Counted from the stretch's first letter, positions 35,605 through 49,171 are shown. The stretch: 64,000 bases of DNA from Epiperipatus broadwayi (GCA_028023455.1 JAQFVV010000012.1:13780364-13844363), one strand, 5' to 3'. Numbers and translations are program-made. Notes: generated from the letters alone by a model not told the origin.

Positions 35605-35940
35605 TTATTTAAAGTTCTTTAAATCCACCATTAATATAACAACAGCACTCAAACCAATACATAAGATTATTGAGTCTGATGGCAAACGGTAATTATATTT
35701 GATTAATGAAATAGTATTCGCATTTGCGAAATAAGAATGTATGTGGGAAGCTAATTTAGGAAACAATAATTGTGGCAGAAATAGTGCATATGAGAGTATG
35801 AATGAAAATATAAAAATGACAATCCATTTAGCATAATCATAACAGTACCATTTAAGAGTATTGATAGGCTTTAGCGAGAATGAAATATGGGAGAGCAGTA
35901 TGTGCGTGGTGGCAATGAAGAGATCCATTCTAAGATCCAA
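35605..35940 (-). CDS. Doubtful 111-codon hydrophobic ORF
   Basis: The frame has two clear hydrophobic stretches, WIVIFIFSFILSYALFLP (about residues 38-55) and SIILCIGLSAVVILMV (about 90-105), which could be membrane helices. AT-rich DNA easily yields such Ile/Phe/Leu/Tyr-rich frames by chance. I recognise no family, and no splice pattern or promoter supports it. It lies in the ankyrin intron on the same strand as the gene. It is listed because it is the longest frame within several kilobases that is not explained by a repeat. Confidence 0.18.
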   Translation of the reverse strand: MDLRMDLFIATTHILLSHISFSLKPINTLKWYCYDYAKWIVIFIFSFILSYALFLPQLLFPKLASHIHSYFANANTISLIKYNYRLPSDSIILCIGLSAVVILMVDLKNFK

Positions 35941-36479
35941 GAAGGTTCTTCAATTTACGGCCAAAGAAGGCGACTCTCTGCAAATGTTGGCAGGGTCGGG
36001 TCACAAGAAATGAAGAATGTACTTTACTGAATTGCCATAGGCTGGACTTTTGCCAGAGCAGACCCTACACAATAATATCTAGTGCCAAAGAAGTCCCAAG
36101 GGTTTTACAAACCTTGTCCTTGGAATTGGAAGTAAAAATAGACGTGACTCGGGTTTTCCGATACACCTGGGAAACGAAGCATAAATATATAAAACTAAAG
36201 TCCAGTATACATGTAACGCTTGAATTAACATAATTATAAAAACTAAGAATTATTTCCTATCTTTATTGATAAAGACCCAACATACCGGTATGATTTGATT
36301 TACTACATGGATATGGTAGAAGTACACTTAATGTTAATATAATAGCGTATAGAACCAGAGGATCCCCCCTCCTTTCTTTTATTACTTTAAATTACACATA
36401 AACTTCACACAACGTATAACTAATACAAATCTTTGGTTTTACATGCTTTCATAAATACCTTACATATTATTAGATATAT
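35941..36479. other. Gene-free stretch
   Basis: A GC-richer patch at 35930-36180 has no open frame and no repeat partner seen in the window. Confidence 0.5.
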
Positions 36480-36483
36480 ATAT

Positions 36484-38566
36484 TGTAACGATATATAAAT
36501 ATGTCGTTACATTAATCCAGAATAAAAACTTAAAAGTTCGCAAATAAAAGTAAAAAACTAAATGCTAAAATTAAAAATGTTTGTTATACGTATATACATT
36601 CGCACAGATGCTAAACTTTAAAAATATTTTTTTTTCATAAACAAAAAAAAAAAGTATTTGAACGTATTTTTTTTAATAAAAAAATACAAGATTGAAATAT
36701 AAAAATATTTTAATAAAAAAATAACGTAAGTTAAAATAAAAACAGGTATTAATTAATTCCTGTAATCTATAAATGGAAATGGTTGTTTATTAATTATCTA
36801 AAAGCTGTGTAATTAAAAAGTCAGATGAAAAGTTAGATAAGAGAAGAAAGAAATTTTAGCTTGACCAATGGAAGCACTAAGCCTTGGCTCGGACCCTAAC
36901 GAAAGTGATAGATTAGTGACGTTTTGTTCATTGAATCCTTGTGGATAATATAAAAAGGGAAATACAGTTTTTTCGGACAGTTCCAGCGTTTTGTGTTTGA
37001 GAGATGTGGTATGACGCACATACCACACTCTCTATAAAAAAAAAAAATGAAAAGACTGTGATACCTTGAACCAGCTATTGCCATCTCCAGAACATTACCT
37101 TCCAACGGAGGCGTCGCGGGAATTCCATAAGCTATATGAAAGGAACAATTATTAAAATCAATTAAGAATTTTCGTCAAGTTTTACAAATTGATAAACAAG
37201 CCAACTTAAATGTTAAAACGGACTCTTATCTGACTTTTGTAAGTTTTTAAATCAAATTAATAATGTTTAATTTTATATGTTTTCCGATGGACAAACATCA
37301 TTTCCATTTTTTTTTTTCTTATTGTAAAGATTATTTAAATGTATGAAATTTAAGTTGTTTATAGACGCTTGCATGGATTCGTTTGCGGTTAATTATATTT
37401 TGGTTTTCATATTTGATCAAAATATATAGACATTCGATAAATAATGATACCTTACGGTGAGTATCTAAAATGTATTTATTCGGATGTCTTTTAAGTTATT
37501 GGTGACAACGCAAGTATCTTATGGTGAATACTATTGGGTTACTTATAAGTTTCCCTCTGCGATTGTCGGTATCAATAATTTTGTATTTTGATCGTTTATG
37601 TTTATTTTGAAATGTTTTTGACCGTGGAATCTATGTAATCGATCTATACCCAACATTTTTAAACAAATCTGTGCGAACGTATCTAAATGTTAAAAATTAA
37701 GTCGGGCGTGAATGGCTATATAGTTTTGTAAAGTTGTATTAAGGGAGGGTAATCTTAGGTTATTCATTTCGTAGTTGAATTGGTTCAATGGATTGGATAT
37801 ATTTGTGTAATTAGTAGATGTAGTATGAGGTCCGCTACGGGCAGGATTATAGATATACGCCACACACCCTCTGTTTGCCTATGGATGGGTTTGTAAGTCG
37901 GCAGAAGACCGCAGTCCATTCCTATGGAGTTTTTAGTTTATTGATCTACTTGCCAACAGATGTCACATTCCTGTTGGTGGAGAGTCAATATCTTCTCTAT
38001 TTCTACTTATTGTTCAGATGTACATTCCTGACAATATAGTATTTTGTGTTGTCGTATCATGCTACATTGAATACATGAATGTATCAGATGGATTGGCGCC
38101 AGTTGATTGCGAAATTTGTTGCCTAAGGTTAAATCAGGGAAGAATATTTTCCTTTCAAATGCAGACCTATGTAGTCCATTCATACTCGACCCTCTAAATA
38201 AATAGTAAACTCATTATTTGAAATCTACTTAAATTTAGAATTAAAGATCAATATAAAATTATAAACGTTAAATTTATTCCTCAAAATTTAAATATTATTT
38301 TATATGTGCGTAAATAAATATTTTTATGTGTTAATTTCTGGCAGTGGCTTTTATTCTTTTATATTTAAGATATAAAATTTATAGATTTTTATCTCTGCGT
38401 CTCCGCTGAGCTAGTGACTTGGGCTAACGATCGGAATATTTAAATAAAGTGGAATCTTAACAGCGCGTATCTGCCTACTTTATAAATTTTTCTAGGCTCA
38501 AATGCCTAGATGGCGCCCTTGGTAGTGCGGTGCGATGCGATCTCCCACTTCGTTTGGATCGTTATA
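36484..38566 (+). mobile_element. 2.1-kb solo-LTR-like element, copy 2
   Basis: The 2083-bp unit is homologous end to end with 15183-17269 and in the same orientation. It starts TGTAACGATATATAAATA and ends GATCGTTATA, and is flanked by ATAT on both sides (36480-36483 and 38567-38570). A TATA-type box (ATATAAAAAGGG at about 36950) lies at the same place as in copy 1. The open frames on its minus strand (36813-37105) lie in this leader region and are not conserved as protein. Confidence 0.72.
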
Positions 38567-39123
38567 ATATAAAGTAGGTGGTGGTTAATGATTTCAAGAA
38601 AATAATATTGATTTAATTCATATAAGTATATTTAAACTTTTTAGAAGTTGGCGCTATTATTTAATTAATAAAAAAAAAAACATTTCTAAGAAAGCAGATT
38701 TTTGCTTAGTTTTTCGAAAATAACATTGTATAATAATTATCTGATTTTTATTTTACTCTCCCAGACTCGCAGACATCTGCTATAATAAGAATAACAATTT
38801 TTTTTTTCTTTTATTAAAAAGTAGATTAATCACCTTCTGAAAAGTAAGGAAGGTGTTTTAAAAGACATAGCGTAGGCATTTGTAAATCTGGGGGAAATTA
38901 TCGACATATAATTTAGTACACGAAAATATAAAATATAATAATGAAAATAAAAATATTGTGCATAGACGTGAAATTAAGAAATGATAACTGTTCAGGAGAG
39001 GTTTAATGTACGCGAGATTACTGCTAAGCTATATAGAGATAAGAAAGTACATTTGACTAACAAGGTAAGAATTTACAAATTGATTAATACATAATTAATA
39101 TTAATTTTACAAGGAACACTTTA

Positions 39124-39451
39124 CAGTCAAATATCAGCCTTTCACGCTAATTGTGCATACGCTTTGCGAGTGTTAATAATAATAAATGAATACTTTCTCA
39201 CCAATAATTTCACCGATGTCATTCATTCAGACATTATATATAGTAATTTAAAGTGACTGTTCCATCATCACGCTTTCTTTGCCAGTACTTCAGATTTGCT
39301 CATATATAAGCGTTTGAGTTGTAGGAATAAGAGGATTCCTTTTATTCCTGCATAAATACTATATCTTGTATTGGTGAGAAAGTATTCATTTATTATTATT
39401 AACACTCGCAAAGCATATGCACAATTAGCGTGAAAGGCTGATATTTGACTG
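39124..39451. mobile_element. Palindromic MITE with TA target (family C)
   Basis: Arms 39124-39208 and 39371-39451 are near-perfect reverse complements beginning CAGTCAAATATCAGCC. Both ends abut TA (39122-39123 and 39452-39453), as in Tc1/mariner-type insertions. The loop is non-coding. A relative lies at 56105-56330. Confidence 0.85.
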
Positions 39452-39453
39452 TA

Positions 39454-40665
39454 ATACAATTGTTTACATACGCTATATAAAATAAAGGAAGACTTTACAA
39501 AGTGTTTAAAGAAACAGATAGGTGAGATTTGAAATTATTCAATGTAAATTTAAGAGTCTAGCAGCACTTGAAATTGTTACCTCTGTACAAACTTGGCTGT
39601 TCTTTGGTGATGTTCAGAATTCCCTTGGAAAACTAGATCTAGTTTGACGAGCATAGTTATTCAGGCAGGTAGTAAGTTCATTATTCAACAAACAGGCACA
39701 TAGTTATAGTTTATGAGTATCGGAAACCTGAGCGCAGATTTCAGGGAGGGCCATCTCGAATGGCAAGAAAGGTGAAGTGGGTTTACTCACGACACATTGA
39801 AATCAAAAGAGCGTGGATTTATTTGGCAAAACTGCTTTCATTGACTTTTTTTCCTGGTCAAAATTAGCCCATTTTATATTATGCCCCGGTATTTGTGGAA
39901 TGCTCTCTTGATTGGTCACCGCTAATCATTCTCTAATCTAATTTTTAAAAGAATTTCTACATAAGCTTTACCCATTGTGCTGGAAGATGCCACTGTTAGA
40001 TAATATGTATTCAAATCTAAATTAATTTGATATCAAATGTTTATGACAAAAGTAAATCAATTAGTTTAGTTTCTAATTTTAATTTTAGAGAAACCTTTAA
40101 TTAAAGTTATTTTAGAAGATTAAACAAGACTAAGTTTCTCACCTTTAATTATTTTGACTACTTACAATTGCATCTTCCATCTTGGATTTAAAAAGAAAAG
40201 TATAGTTTAATAGCAAAAATAATTTAAAAGACAAAATTTTATAAAGTGACATATAACAAACTTTTTCTAATAAATATTTGCTCAGTAGGTTTGTCTCTAC
40301 AATATCTATATACATCTGAGCCGCAATTACTAAATAATTAATATAACTTTTATAATTTTTAAAAAATACAGAAAATATATTTTGATATTATAAGTTTGTT
40401 ACAATTAATCATCCTTTACCTATTGCGTATACGTATTCCCCTTTTAAATACTATATTTATTATTTTTCTTTTTTTTGTGTGTGTTTAAATTCAGATATCT
40501 ATGCATATATCTTTGTTAAGAATTATTTTAGTTAATATATCAAGAAAAGGAATAAAAAAAATATGTTAGTGAGCGGAATATATATGCAAGAATAGGGTTT
40601 GAATTTGGCTTGGTAGCGGAAGATTTGAGGTGGGCTGTGAAGCGCAATCTGAATCTCAGATTCCG
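39454..40665. other. Gene-free AT-rich stretch
   Basis: No coding, RNA or repeat signal recognised. Confidence 0.5.
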
Positions 40666-40669
40666 CTTC

Positions 40670-41100
40670 AATACATATATAATTAGTGCTCAGTTTATAT
40701 TAAGATGGCAAATCAACTCTTCATCCATCCATACTATTGAAATCTGATGATGGAAAGCCCAAACAATATTGGCATCAGCATGAGATTTGGGTTTTCCATC
40801 ATCAGATCTTCAATGGGATGGATGACTGAAGAGTTGGAGGTTGGAGTAGATTGAAGCTTGTCCATTAAAGTATGAAGATTTGCTATATGATGAGTAGTGA
40901 CTATATATATTTGTGTGGGAGATGATAATCTGGACTAACTGATAAGTGCTGGTTCAGCACAAAATACATATATTGGTGATTATTTATCTTTTCTAAATGT
41001 GTGTGGTCATGTGTATCAGTGGTATGAGATAGTGTGGATAGTTTAAGGGTGCTTAAAAATCTATTCAAATCCCCTATACTTACAATTAAACTCAGATATA
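40670..41100 (+). repeat. tRNA-like composite repeat, copy 3
   Basis: Same family as 33335-35045 but in the opposite orientation. It includes the GGGTTTTCCATCATCAGAT body, which is palindromic with CTGATGATGGAAAGCCC at 40742, and the tRNA-like part TCAGTGGTATGAGATAG ending TTCAAATCCCC. Confidence 0.62.
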
Positions 41101-43580
41101 TTGTACCGGTATAAAACCACCACGCTTACTCATACACAGTACCCGAGTTCAAACCCAGTCCACGTTTAAGAATAAATTCCGAAACGCCAACTAAATTCAA
41201 ACCCAAACCCCGGTATGACCAACCGATGATGACTTTATAACAGCACGGGGTTATCCCTTTACTAGCTCAACTCAGAACACAGACTAAATTACTTACAGTT
41301 AATTATATATAAATCTATTATACTCTGGATATTGGTACGGTCATTAATGTAATGTATATATTTAAGTTGCCAATACAGACAGTAGGTGACTAAATAGACT
41401 TCGAGAGTAATGAGGTGGGAGACACAAAATTAGATTAAATAAATTGTTTAATAATAAATAGAAAGCATTAACAAATATTATTCAAAAGTACGGTAAGACT
41501 TCCATAAATATTCTATTATAATTGGCTACTAGTCTTTAGTAATCATTTTACCTGGTAAACAAACTCATGCCAATATCGGTGTAGTTAAATGATTGACGGG
41601 TGGCTAAGGGAATCAGAGTATTTGGGGCATTGAAAATATTTATCTACTATTTTTATTAAGTTATTTTATTCGAATAGATTCGAGCCGTTGCGTATACGAA
41701 TAGTTGGAGGGTGGTTTCGTATAAATATGATATCTAAGATTGATGTACTAGTGGTTGCCTAGATTAAAGAGCCCTACAGTAATCACTTGCGGTGCATCAA
41801 CGGAATACCGGGCGGCTTGTACTTTGACAAGGCTTAATGCCCCCAAGTAGATCCGGGACACTACAACCAGCCGGGATCATTTCGAAACCCGGTGATCCAA
41901 GAGATTACCTGGGAAAGAAACTGCTTTCTTTCCCCAATGGTAGTATGGCGAGACGCTAACTTCAGCGAAGGGAAGGCATTGCCACAAACATGAAGGACGA
42001 GTACTTGAAGTGGATTTTTAAAAGAAATTATACAAAACCTGGAATCTATTCGTCTATTTCTACGCCACAGGCTGAGATCCTTATCCCAATAAAACATAGC
42101 GGAATTAAACTGACCGCGAAAACAATAATTAATTAATTTTACTCTGAAACCCCTAACCCTCCAGGTTGACAGGCGGTAGCGATAGTATCAAATTATACAG
42201 TGAGTTATTTCTTATTTCATATATGACATTAATATAATACTCGGAAATCATTTTATATATTTAAGATTGAACCTTAGATTACAATTATATGACAACTTAA
42301 CATAGAATAATAAAGTGAGTTAACATTTACCAACTCGGAATATGAAAGAATATTTAATTCAGAAAACGGAATTACTTGTAAATAACTTAATCATCATTAT
42401 ACACTAGTTTTACACAGAGTTGGGAAATATTACTATTGGCATCGTTTGTTTATGGAATAAGCAACAAAAAAAAATATAAATGCATTCATTTGAATTATTA
42501 TTACTATTAATTACAATTTTTATGAATTATTTCTAAAGACTAGAGCGGAGGATTAAAAGAAAAGAAAATTTACTGACAGGTTAAACAGTATCATTATAAA
42601 CAAGATAAAAACTTACATGTCATTTATTTGATTGATAACATTAAGCTCGGGAGAAAGTTAAAAGTTCATGTAACACAGTTACCCTTCTTTCTTCATCCGG
42701 CTTGGCTTCTTACGATTTATATTTCCGACGAACGTAGGCGCGCATTTTGAAAGTTATTTGCAAGGCATTGTCAATTTGGAGATTGGAAGCTGGAAATTAT
42801 GAAGCACATAACACATGATCAGTCAGCGGCACGAAGATCCAAATTGGCAGGGCAGAGACCAGCTCCTGGCACTTAGCCCATCAACATTGCGGTTTACCGG
42901 TGAACTTCCCTACACAAATTTGTTTGAATTACTCTCAACTGCTGTGCTGTCTTGAGACTACCTCTCTCAAAGACCTCAAAAGTTAGAATGTTAGTTTTTC
43001 TCTAAGATCGCCACAGTTGACCTTTCCGCCTGATTTTTGTTTTTAGGCTCCGCCTACTTTTTCCAGCCTCCAGCCATTCAGCTTGACCATACAATCTCAA
43101 TTATCCTTTTTATTGTTCCGTTTCCAGCAATCTTTTACTTTAATACGCAATTTTTAAATTGACTCAGTAATTACACATATAAATTCCTTAACTAATTTCG
43201 AATACAATTTAATTACTCTGTACATTTTGCAATTTAGATTTTAATTAAAAACACTGATCAAAGGAATGTGACTTTTGATCAGTATTTTTAAACGACTTTG
43301 TATAATTTTACAAAAAGCTAAAATTTAAACAAATACGCCCGCAATGAACTTTAAATTAAATTGATACAAATTCACAAACCACGCACACACGAATATTATT
43401 TCATGGTTTGTGACATTTATATACGGAACCTTACATATTTATTTACAAAACATAATATATATAACTAATTTTTTTATTATGACTGAAAATAGACAAATCT
43501 CACTGCGGGCGGATAGTAGTTCGAATTACCGTACTTAAAAACACATGAAACGAAGATCGGTTCTTCGATCTGTCTGTTTC
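41101..43580. other. GC-richer stretch without a recognised gene
   Basis: Blocks at 41760-42110 and 42700-43080 are clearly richer in G+C than their surroundings. A 78-codon minus frame at 41861-42097 is open but has no recognisable motif. The texture resembles LTR or leader sequence of other elements in the window, but no partner copy is present. Confidence 0.4.
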
Positions 43581-43589
43581 AATATGAAG

Positions 43590-44075
43590 AATGCCTGCAT
43601 TTCAAACATTACACATTAAGTCTGCATCCTGCCTATCCCTCTTCTATGTATTTAAATGTATATGGTCCTATACATGAGGGGTCAGAAGGACTTGAGGTCA
43701 ACATGGGCATAATAATAATATTGGCATCAGCATGGGATTTGGGTTTTCCGTCATCAGATTTTCAATGGTATGGATGGCGGATGAGTTGGAGGTTGGAGTA
43801 GATTGAAGTCTGGCCACTAAAATATGAAGATTATCTTAATATAAACTGAGCACTGATTATATATGTATATGGGAGATGATAATCTGGACCAACTGATGAG
43901 TGTTGGTTCAGTGCAAAATGCTTATATTGGTGATTATTTATCTTTTTACATGTTTGGTCATGTGTATCAGTGGTATGAGATAGTGTGGATAGTTGAAGGG
44001 TGCTTGAAAGTCTGTGTTCAAATCCCCTATATTTACAATTAAGATCCAGGTATATGAAGATTGCCTGTATCATAT
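43590..44075 (+). repeat. tRNA-like composite repeat, copy 4
   Basis: The most complete copy. It starts ATATGAAGAATGCCTGC and ends with a B-box-like GTTCAAATCCCC, followed by AATTAAGATCCAGG and a second TATATGAAGATTGCC. The start motif recurs at the end, suggesting that units of about 480 bp can stand head to tail. The 80-codon minus frame at 43831-44073 is part of this repeat. Confidence 0.65.
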
Positions 44076-47000
44076 TTAGATGTATTATTAATTCTTTAAT
44101 TTATAATTAACATATTAAAATTTACATTTAAAACATTTATATACTTCCAGAATATTAAAATACATAACTAACTTAATTACAAGGCTACCAAAAAAAAAAA
44201 ACCGAACAAGTAGATATTTGATCAGATTGGATCTAAACTTTCACTTTTTTTCGGTTACATAATGAGGTGAGTTCATTCAAATCTACACTAATTAACAATA
44301 AAATAAATACAATCTATTATTGCAAAAATGAATCTCCTTCAAACAATTGAAAAAATCCAACAGAAATATCATTCAAATCCAGGAATCAATGTATATTTAC
44401 ATAAACCCAACTGGCAAATTATGATGTGACTCTTCAGTAATTATTTGTAAGGGTACTTTAAATTCTCACTTCGTACAATAATATGCTAGTTAAGTCACGT
44501 AAAACATTGTTAATCCCAATAAGCAAAAATTTATACATGTTAACCCAACAAAAATCATAGTATTAATTGTCCACACATGACCCAATGAAAACAAACATAA
44601 TTATATATATATAAGAGAAACAGAACAACAAACAAAAAAAAAATGCATTACCCAAGATACCAATAGTACAACATCACAAGATAATGCTCATACTTATTCA
44701 ATTTGAATTTGTAAACAAAGTCCGAGAGTTTATGATTAAAAAAAAGTTAAAATAAGTCAAACTACTTATGTTCATAGACAGAGTCCTAGGTTTAACATAA
44801 CTATGTTTTGATGAGATTGAACATAGCTTAATGGCTATTTTACTTTATATCACAAAGTTTTAGGGTCCTTCCTTGGAGAAATGTAAGAAATAGCTCAATG
44901 TTGACATGGAGAATTTCCTTCTTTAGTTTAGAATCAACTTTTTTACTTTAAATTTTGTTTATCAGTACAGTTTAAAATCCTATAACCATTGAGTTGAAGA
45001 ACCAGAACATGTAAAAAAAAAATTATCTTTTGAACATAACATCAAATACCTATTGGATGACAAATTATATAAATTTTTCAGAATATAATAATATAGTTAT
45101 TTATTTGCAAAGAAATGTGCAGACCATCTCTACTACTGAAACCACTAACATTGCTATCAGAATGAACAAATAGCCAACTAGAGAGAATCCACTGTTTTAA
45201 TTGATGTTTCTTTCCATAATAATTTATGTGGTCTTACCCAGAGTTTCCAGTGGCAGATATTTCTCCAAAGAATTTTAAGTTTTATTATTAACAGTACATT
45301 AATTGCCCATATTAGGAGGTTTCTCGCTTCTAATCAATTAAATTATTGCATCCCCAAACGAATTTAATCCTCTAGACATCTTTTATTTATTTTTAATTCA
45401 ATATTTACACTCTAACAATTTTCTGAATATACTTTGAACTTAATCTATCCTGAAAGGCTTGATCTACCTCTTATTACATAAGAAAGAAAAGCTTTTAACA
45501 CAAAAACAAACAATTTTTGTTTTGTTTTTAAGATTAACCCAAATGGAATTCTGATCATTTTCTTTTAAATTTAATAACCATTAAAAAGATAGAAACTGAA
45601 TAAATTTAAATGTTAGTAGAAAAAATAAATGTGGTTTTTAAACTTATATATTTTAGAAATAACAAAACCTTTTATTGAATATTTCTCTAGTATAATTTTT
45701 GCTACACCACTCTAAGGTAGGGATTGGTTTCTATTCTATTTTAATACCTTGTTCAGGAGTGTAATCATAAACAGATGATCAAAGAAATGAAAAAAATGAT
45801 CCCCAAAATGTACATTTTGTGCTGAACCAAATCACAATCTCTTTCACATATTTTTTGCCATTGTTCAGTATATATGGATAAGCAATTACCAGTTTAATTG
45901 ATGTGTCAAACTTACCACCATCACAACTTTGACAGAAACTACTGTACCGGTCAGTTTAGATAACACAGTTTATATCTCTTTGAACTCCTTTATCATCTCT
46001 ACACAGTACATATTATTGCGCACAAACTCCTTTTATATGGCCTGCTAGCTCATGGAGATTTAAATGAGAAACCCGGATAAATTACTTAAAACTACTGTCA
46101 TCACATATCTTTACTAATGGAATTTATATATAAATGAATAAGTAACCTCATAAATAAATTATCTAACTAGGATAAGAATTTAATAAATATGTGTGTATAA
46201 GCCATCAAATTAACAATACAATATCTGGGGTTAATAATAATAATAAAAGCAATATAGACTACAAGTTTGTTTTACAATACTGTTTAATATAATTAAATAA
46301 CTGGTTAACATAATAGAGCTACTTTCTTTACTAGTTTCTAATATTTGGAAAACATTATACAACATTAATTAAATACTTTGTTCAATATATGCGGGGAAGA
46401 TTTATGTGCCAATGAGGTAGTGATCTGTAAACTATATATAACTCATTGCTATTAGATCTTTCACAGATGAATATTTGATTTATATGTCTACAATATGGTC
46501 TTTTAATTATATAATGCCTTAACATGATCTGTAAACTATATATAACTCATTGCTATTAGATCTCTCACAAATGAATATTTGATTTATATGTCTACAATAT
46601 GGTCTTTTAATTATATAATGCCTTAACATGAAACAACTAACAAATAAATCAATAATTAAAACATGGGTTTTCTATAACGCATTTTGTATAAAATATTGCG
46701 TACGTTTAGGAATTCGCTGTTAAAATGGAATCGCTATAAATCAAGCGGGTTATCAACGTTAAAAGGGATAACTAAACATATAACAATAAATCACTTTGAT
46801 TTTGATATACTTCACTTCACCACGACTTAGAGGCAACTTTAAAAGAAATAAAGCAGTACTGACATAGCAGGAATAAAAACATCGATAAGATTGATGAAAA
46901 TTTCACATTATATTTGAAGAACAAAATGGTCACTTTGCATTTTCGCAGATCGCAACCTGGAGAGAGCTTCCTCGGACATAAAGAGAAATGAGGTTGGGCC

Positions 47001-48780
47001 TTTTTAACCTTGAGCCTTACTGTCCGACTATGAGGATCCTGAAGAATTGAAATCTGCATTATTAGCTTAGATTTTCTATAATACATATATTAAAATAATA
47101 GCGAGTTCATTGAACTTAGAATAATTTATTTATGTCAGCAATGCCTACATTAATGGAGTAGACGTTTTATTCACATCCATAACTTAAATTAAATAATAAA
47201 TAAAATAATTGCCCAAGAGTAGCGATTTGAACTTTTTCAAAATCAAATTGGAATAAAACAATCACGACTATAATGTTGTACTAAATAACAATAAAAGTAA
47301 TTACTCCCTTTTATTTAGAGATTTCCAAATGCAAATTTCATTTAAAACCCTCTTTAATATCTCATCAAAGCACACTAAAATCTATTGCGATAAATATTCA
47401 TTTCCTTCTCACAAACTCTAATTAGTGCCCTAATAATAAAATAACAACACACAATATTCATTTTATTGACAGATCACAATTATGAAGTATAGGTATTATT
47501 GGATTATGTTTAATAAAGTAATTCCAACTCGGTGAATAAAAATGAGCTAAACAAATACTCGCTCATTTGGGAGAGCATTAGATCGACCAATCAATGACAA
47601 AAGTAAAATTACAAAAGATATATAAGTTTTACATATATTACAAAACATGTTTATCTAGTTAGGGTGGCAATATTTAATTACTGATGTTACGAAAGCCATT
47701 TAAAACAAGAAAAGCTAATTATATATTTTAGAAAGAATTCTTTTGGCAGTAGTATTACCTTCCAACAAGTCCTTTCACGCGTAGGCTTCATAACTGCTTG
47801 CAAGTTCTTTTTGGAGAGTGAAATGAGGCACTTTTCCATCGATGAAATAGCTAGCTATTTTTTTTATTATTCAGCAAAGTTCATTCACCAACAGTTGTCT
47901 TTATGATTTCAGGAGGTATTAGATGGTTTCACAGTAGCATACTGATGTTACTGGAAATGGCTATGTGCCCCGAACTTAGCCTACATTTTTGCGTATACTA
48001 AATCATAAAATAGACCAAAATAGATTCGAACTGCAACTCGTTCACTATAGTAATCTGATCCTCCTCACTCCCTTTGGGGAGAGGGGGGTATTTATATGAT
48101 TTTTGTCATTATTCCAGAATATTCTATCTTTCCATAGCTTCAGCCATTGTTCTATCCATTCATTTAAAATAATTTGCTCTATTGTGATTCTAAGATATAC
48201 TCTTCCGATAAATCGTTTAAGTCTTTTGTTACGAATTCATTTTTAGTTCGCAAATAAATTACTAAGATAAAATAAAATTAATTTAAGATAAGTCCCTTCC
48301 TTTCTATTCATAAATAAAAGTAAATGCATTACCCTTTGTTGGGTAGCCTAGTGACTTTCCAGATTTATCCAAAAGAATGTGACTTTTAATCATTAAAATT
48401 TAATAGAAAAATATAAAAGTAGTTTTTAAGCAAATCTATTTAATGCACTTTACTATTAATATTTAAAATACGCACACATATATAATATCCACACACAAAA
48501 ATATGTAATAAATAAATCTTATTTTATTAAAATTAACATTATTTAAACCTTATTATAGAAATTAAAGTAAAATTAAAACCTTCATTATTAAATGAATATA
48601 ACAAGGTTTAAGGAAAGAAAAATTGGCTTGGCATGTGTATGAATATAAAACTATCCATTAAACAAATTTACTATTCAAAAAGTAGAGATCAGGTTTGATC
48701 GGGTTAGTGCTAAATAAGTCATGAAACTTGGATGAGTTTGGATCCAATCGTTTCACTACTTAATGAAAGTACATTAATAA
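44076..48780. other. 4.7-kb gene-free AT-rich stretch
   Basis: No gene is supported. The 89-codon minus frame at 46817-47086 is somewhat GC-richer (RTVRLKVKKAQPHFSL) but has no family match I can name. A tandem duplication lies at 46421-46630. Confidence 0.45.
46421..46630 (+). repeat. Tandem duplication, 104-bp period
   Basis: Two almost identical copies of a unit starting TGATCTGTAAACTATATATA and ending ATGCCTTAACA, differing at two or three bases (for example TCTTTCACAG against TCTCTCACAA). A recent local duplication. Confidence 0.9.
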
Positions 48781-48892
48781 TTTTTATTCATTGTTCATGC
48801 CTATCTAATGAATACTATTTCAGTAGTACAATTTTCATTACACCATTCTCACACAAATAAGAAAATTAAAAGCAAAAAATGTCAGTTTAATA

Positions 48893-49171
48893 ATATTAAA
48901 ACTAATTATGTTGGGGAAGCAAAAAAAAACAATTTATAGAAGATAAGCACAACATAAATATGATAAAAATTCATTAGTTTATTTACATTCAATGGAAACA
49001 GGGCATGTGTTTGAGAAAAATAATATTAAAATAAGTCAACATACAAATGATAAAAGAGAAAAAAAAAGCAAAGAAGCTATCCATATAAATAATATCAAAC
49101 CCATATTAAATAGAGACTTTGATAAAAACTCTTTTGATTTAATTAGAATTGGAATAATAAATAAAAATTAG
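48893..49171 (+). pseudogene. Penelope-like element: GIY-YIG endonuclease C-terminus
   Basis: At 48904 the frame reads TNYVGEAKKNN, the YVGE part of the endonuclease core. After a frame change, an open run from about 48972 to TAG 49169-49171 reads YLHSMETGHVF, then SKEAIHINNIKPIL and NRDFDKNSF. The His, the Glu-Ala helix and the terminal Asn-Arg fit Penelope-like GIY-YIG endonucleases closely, better than the fragment at 81-355. The RT half is not present upstream, so this is a 5'-truncated copy in the plus orientation. The open run after the break suggests moderate age. Confidence 0.75.

Noticed and set aside
41861-42097. 78-codon minus frame in a GC-richer block.
   Set aside because: Open, but without motif, splice context or repeat partner; kept only as a description of the stretch.
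46817-47086. 89-codon minus frame, slightly GC-richer in its N-terminal half.
   Set aside because: No family resemblance; the C-terminal half is AT-driven hydrophobic sequence.
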